From assembly GCA_008921705.1 (NCBI GenBank), contig VFFE01007105.1, positions 570,663 through 634,662 on the forward strand: 64,000 nucleotides of DNA. The letters are read 5' to 3'. Below the pieces are notes generated by a model that was not told the DNA's origin, did no database searches, and saw only the letters and a list, made by a program, of their open reading frames with translations. Shown here one piece after another: positions 63,072-64,000 of the stretch; positions within the stretch are counted from its first letter, which is position 1, and the number at the start of each line of letters is the position of its first letter. The position numbers and the translations under genes were made by a program. The stretch comes from Burhinus oedicnemus. Taxonomy: Eukaryota; Chordata; Aves; Charadriiformes; Burhinidae.

Positions 63072-63225
63072 GACGCTGAGCGAAGGGAAATAGAGGTTGA
63101 ACATCAGGAAACACTTCATAACAACGAGAGCTCTCAGACATTGAAAGGTCTCGGCAGGAGGTGGTGGAAGCCCTACATTCTGCGACATTCACAACTGAAA
63201 GGACAAAAGGCACTAGAGAATTCAG
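63072..63225 (+). mobile_element. Ancient L3/CR1-type LINE relic
   Basis: The segment from GAGGTTGAACATCAGGAAAC through GGTGGTGGAAGCCCTACATT to GGACAAAAGGCACTAGAGAA matches the end of ORF2 in old CR1/L3 elements. In frame it reads RLNIRKHFITTRALRH, the counterpart of the CR1 'FRLxIRKxFxTxRxxRHW' signature. The copy is broken by stop codons. Confidence 0.7.
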
Positions 63226-64000
63226 TGTAGGCAGGGGCAGCACCTCTCTAGCTCTGTTTATATATTGGAAATTCAGGTTACAAAATAAAGAAGTGAGTCA
63301 TACATGGCAACAGTCCAATCCAGGCTTTTCGGTCAAGACCACATTCCTACAAATTATACAGGCACACATTTCAAAGTGATTGGGATTATTTCTAATTTAC
63401 AGCAGTCAGTGAGATCAGAATCTTCCCTTAAGATTCTGCTCAGTCATTACTTGTATAAAGCTGCCAAAGCTGCCAATAATTCCTTAAGACTTCACGCCCT
63501 GGCTTGCCACAGCATGCTTATCAGCTGCCACTGGAGTCAGGCCACCCTTTCTTGGTCCCACTCGCAATTTAAACCAGCAGACCCTGCTTACATGACGTCT
63601 TGGGAAAAAAATAAAATCTGGCCTTGGTGAACTCAAGGACATTCGCATTTTTCAAAGGCTGACCCTCAAATTCACCTTCATGGGGCTATGCAGAATATCT
63701 TAAGGGATAAAAATGATTCCTGAAACACACAGGCACAACTCCATGGGATTCAGTAAAATCCCTTCTGCTTAAATTAGCTAGGACATACCCCCTACTTTCT
63801 CTACTTGTTTTAGGATCAGCAACATGTATACTTCCCCAACAACACCCTCTCCTTGCAAGAAAATGTGCACACACACTTTGTATACAAGAACATTTCAAAT
63901 ATTCATTCGCTAAATATTTTTTTGTTTAGTTTGGATTTTTTCTTCTTCTTTAAACATCTTTTCCCAACATCTCATTGCAAAACATGGGTAAATTTAGAAA

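Larger units (their letters stand above)
58268..64000 (-). other. ARHGEF9: ARHGEF9 upstream intron, incomplete
   Basis: Ends CCCTCTAG at 58268 on the minus strand; its 5' end is outside the window. It holds two old CR1-type relics (60872-60926, 63072-63225), a poly-T tract at 59258 and an AT-rich unique block at 61850-62030. The exon encoding the end of the DH domain was searched for and not seen. Confidence 0.85.

Overview
This window is vertebrate nuclear DNA, almost certainly from a bird. The main evidence is several CR1 LINE 3' ends with the avian-type terminal motif (tandem ATTCTATGA or ATTCTGTGA). Coding sequence is sparse and split into small spliced exons, and there is no compact gene packing. 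Older amniote repeats (MIR-like SINEs and L3/CR1-type relics) occur in the introns.

One gene can be firmly identified: ARHGEF9 (collybistin), a Dbl-family guanine nucleotide exchange factor, on the minus strand. Its last four coding exons are 58136-58267, 41576-41819, 40794-40862 and 29435-29616. All junctions have AG acceptors and GT donors, and the phases fit (0-0, 0-1, 1-1, 1-stop). Together they encode the C-terminal 208 residues: most of the PH domain, the C-terminal helix and the proline-containing tail. The exons for the SH3 and DH domains are not in the window and should lie beyond 64000. A long 3' UTR probably runs from 29434 down to about 25655.

Layout: 1-25650 is intergenic sequence downstream of ARHGEF9. 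It carries most of the young CR1 copies (about 3664-4218, 8368-8640, 10221-10530, 15623-15671, 16095-16264), scattered AT-rich blocks that look like non-coding element candidates, G-rich runs and two CpG-rich patches. 25650-29434 is the probable 3' UTR, AT-rich with long A tracts on the mRNA strand and a TA microsatellite. 29435-58267 holds the exons and three introns (11.2 kb, 0.7 kb and 16.3 kb). 58268-64000 is part of a further upstream intron. The introns contain only old, degraded repeats.

I found no second protein-coding gene, rRNA, recognisable tRNA, CRISPR array or intact mobile element. Most open frames of 60-230 codons are chance frames or CR1 ORF2 remnants. No new multi-gene system is visible; the findings are local curiosities and candidate regulatory elements that need alignment or expression data.
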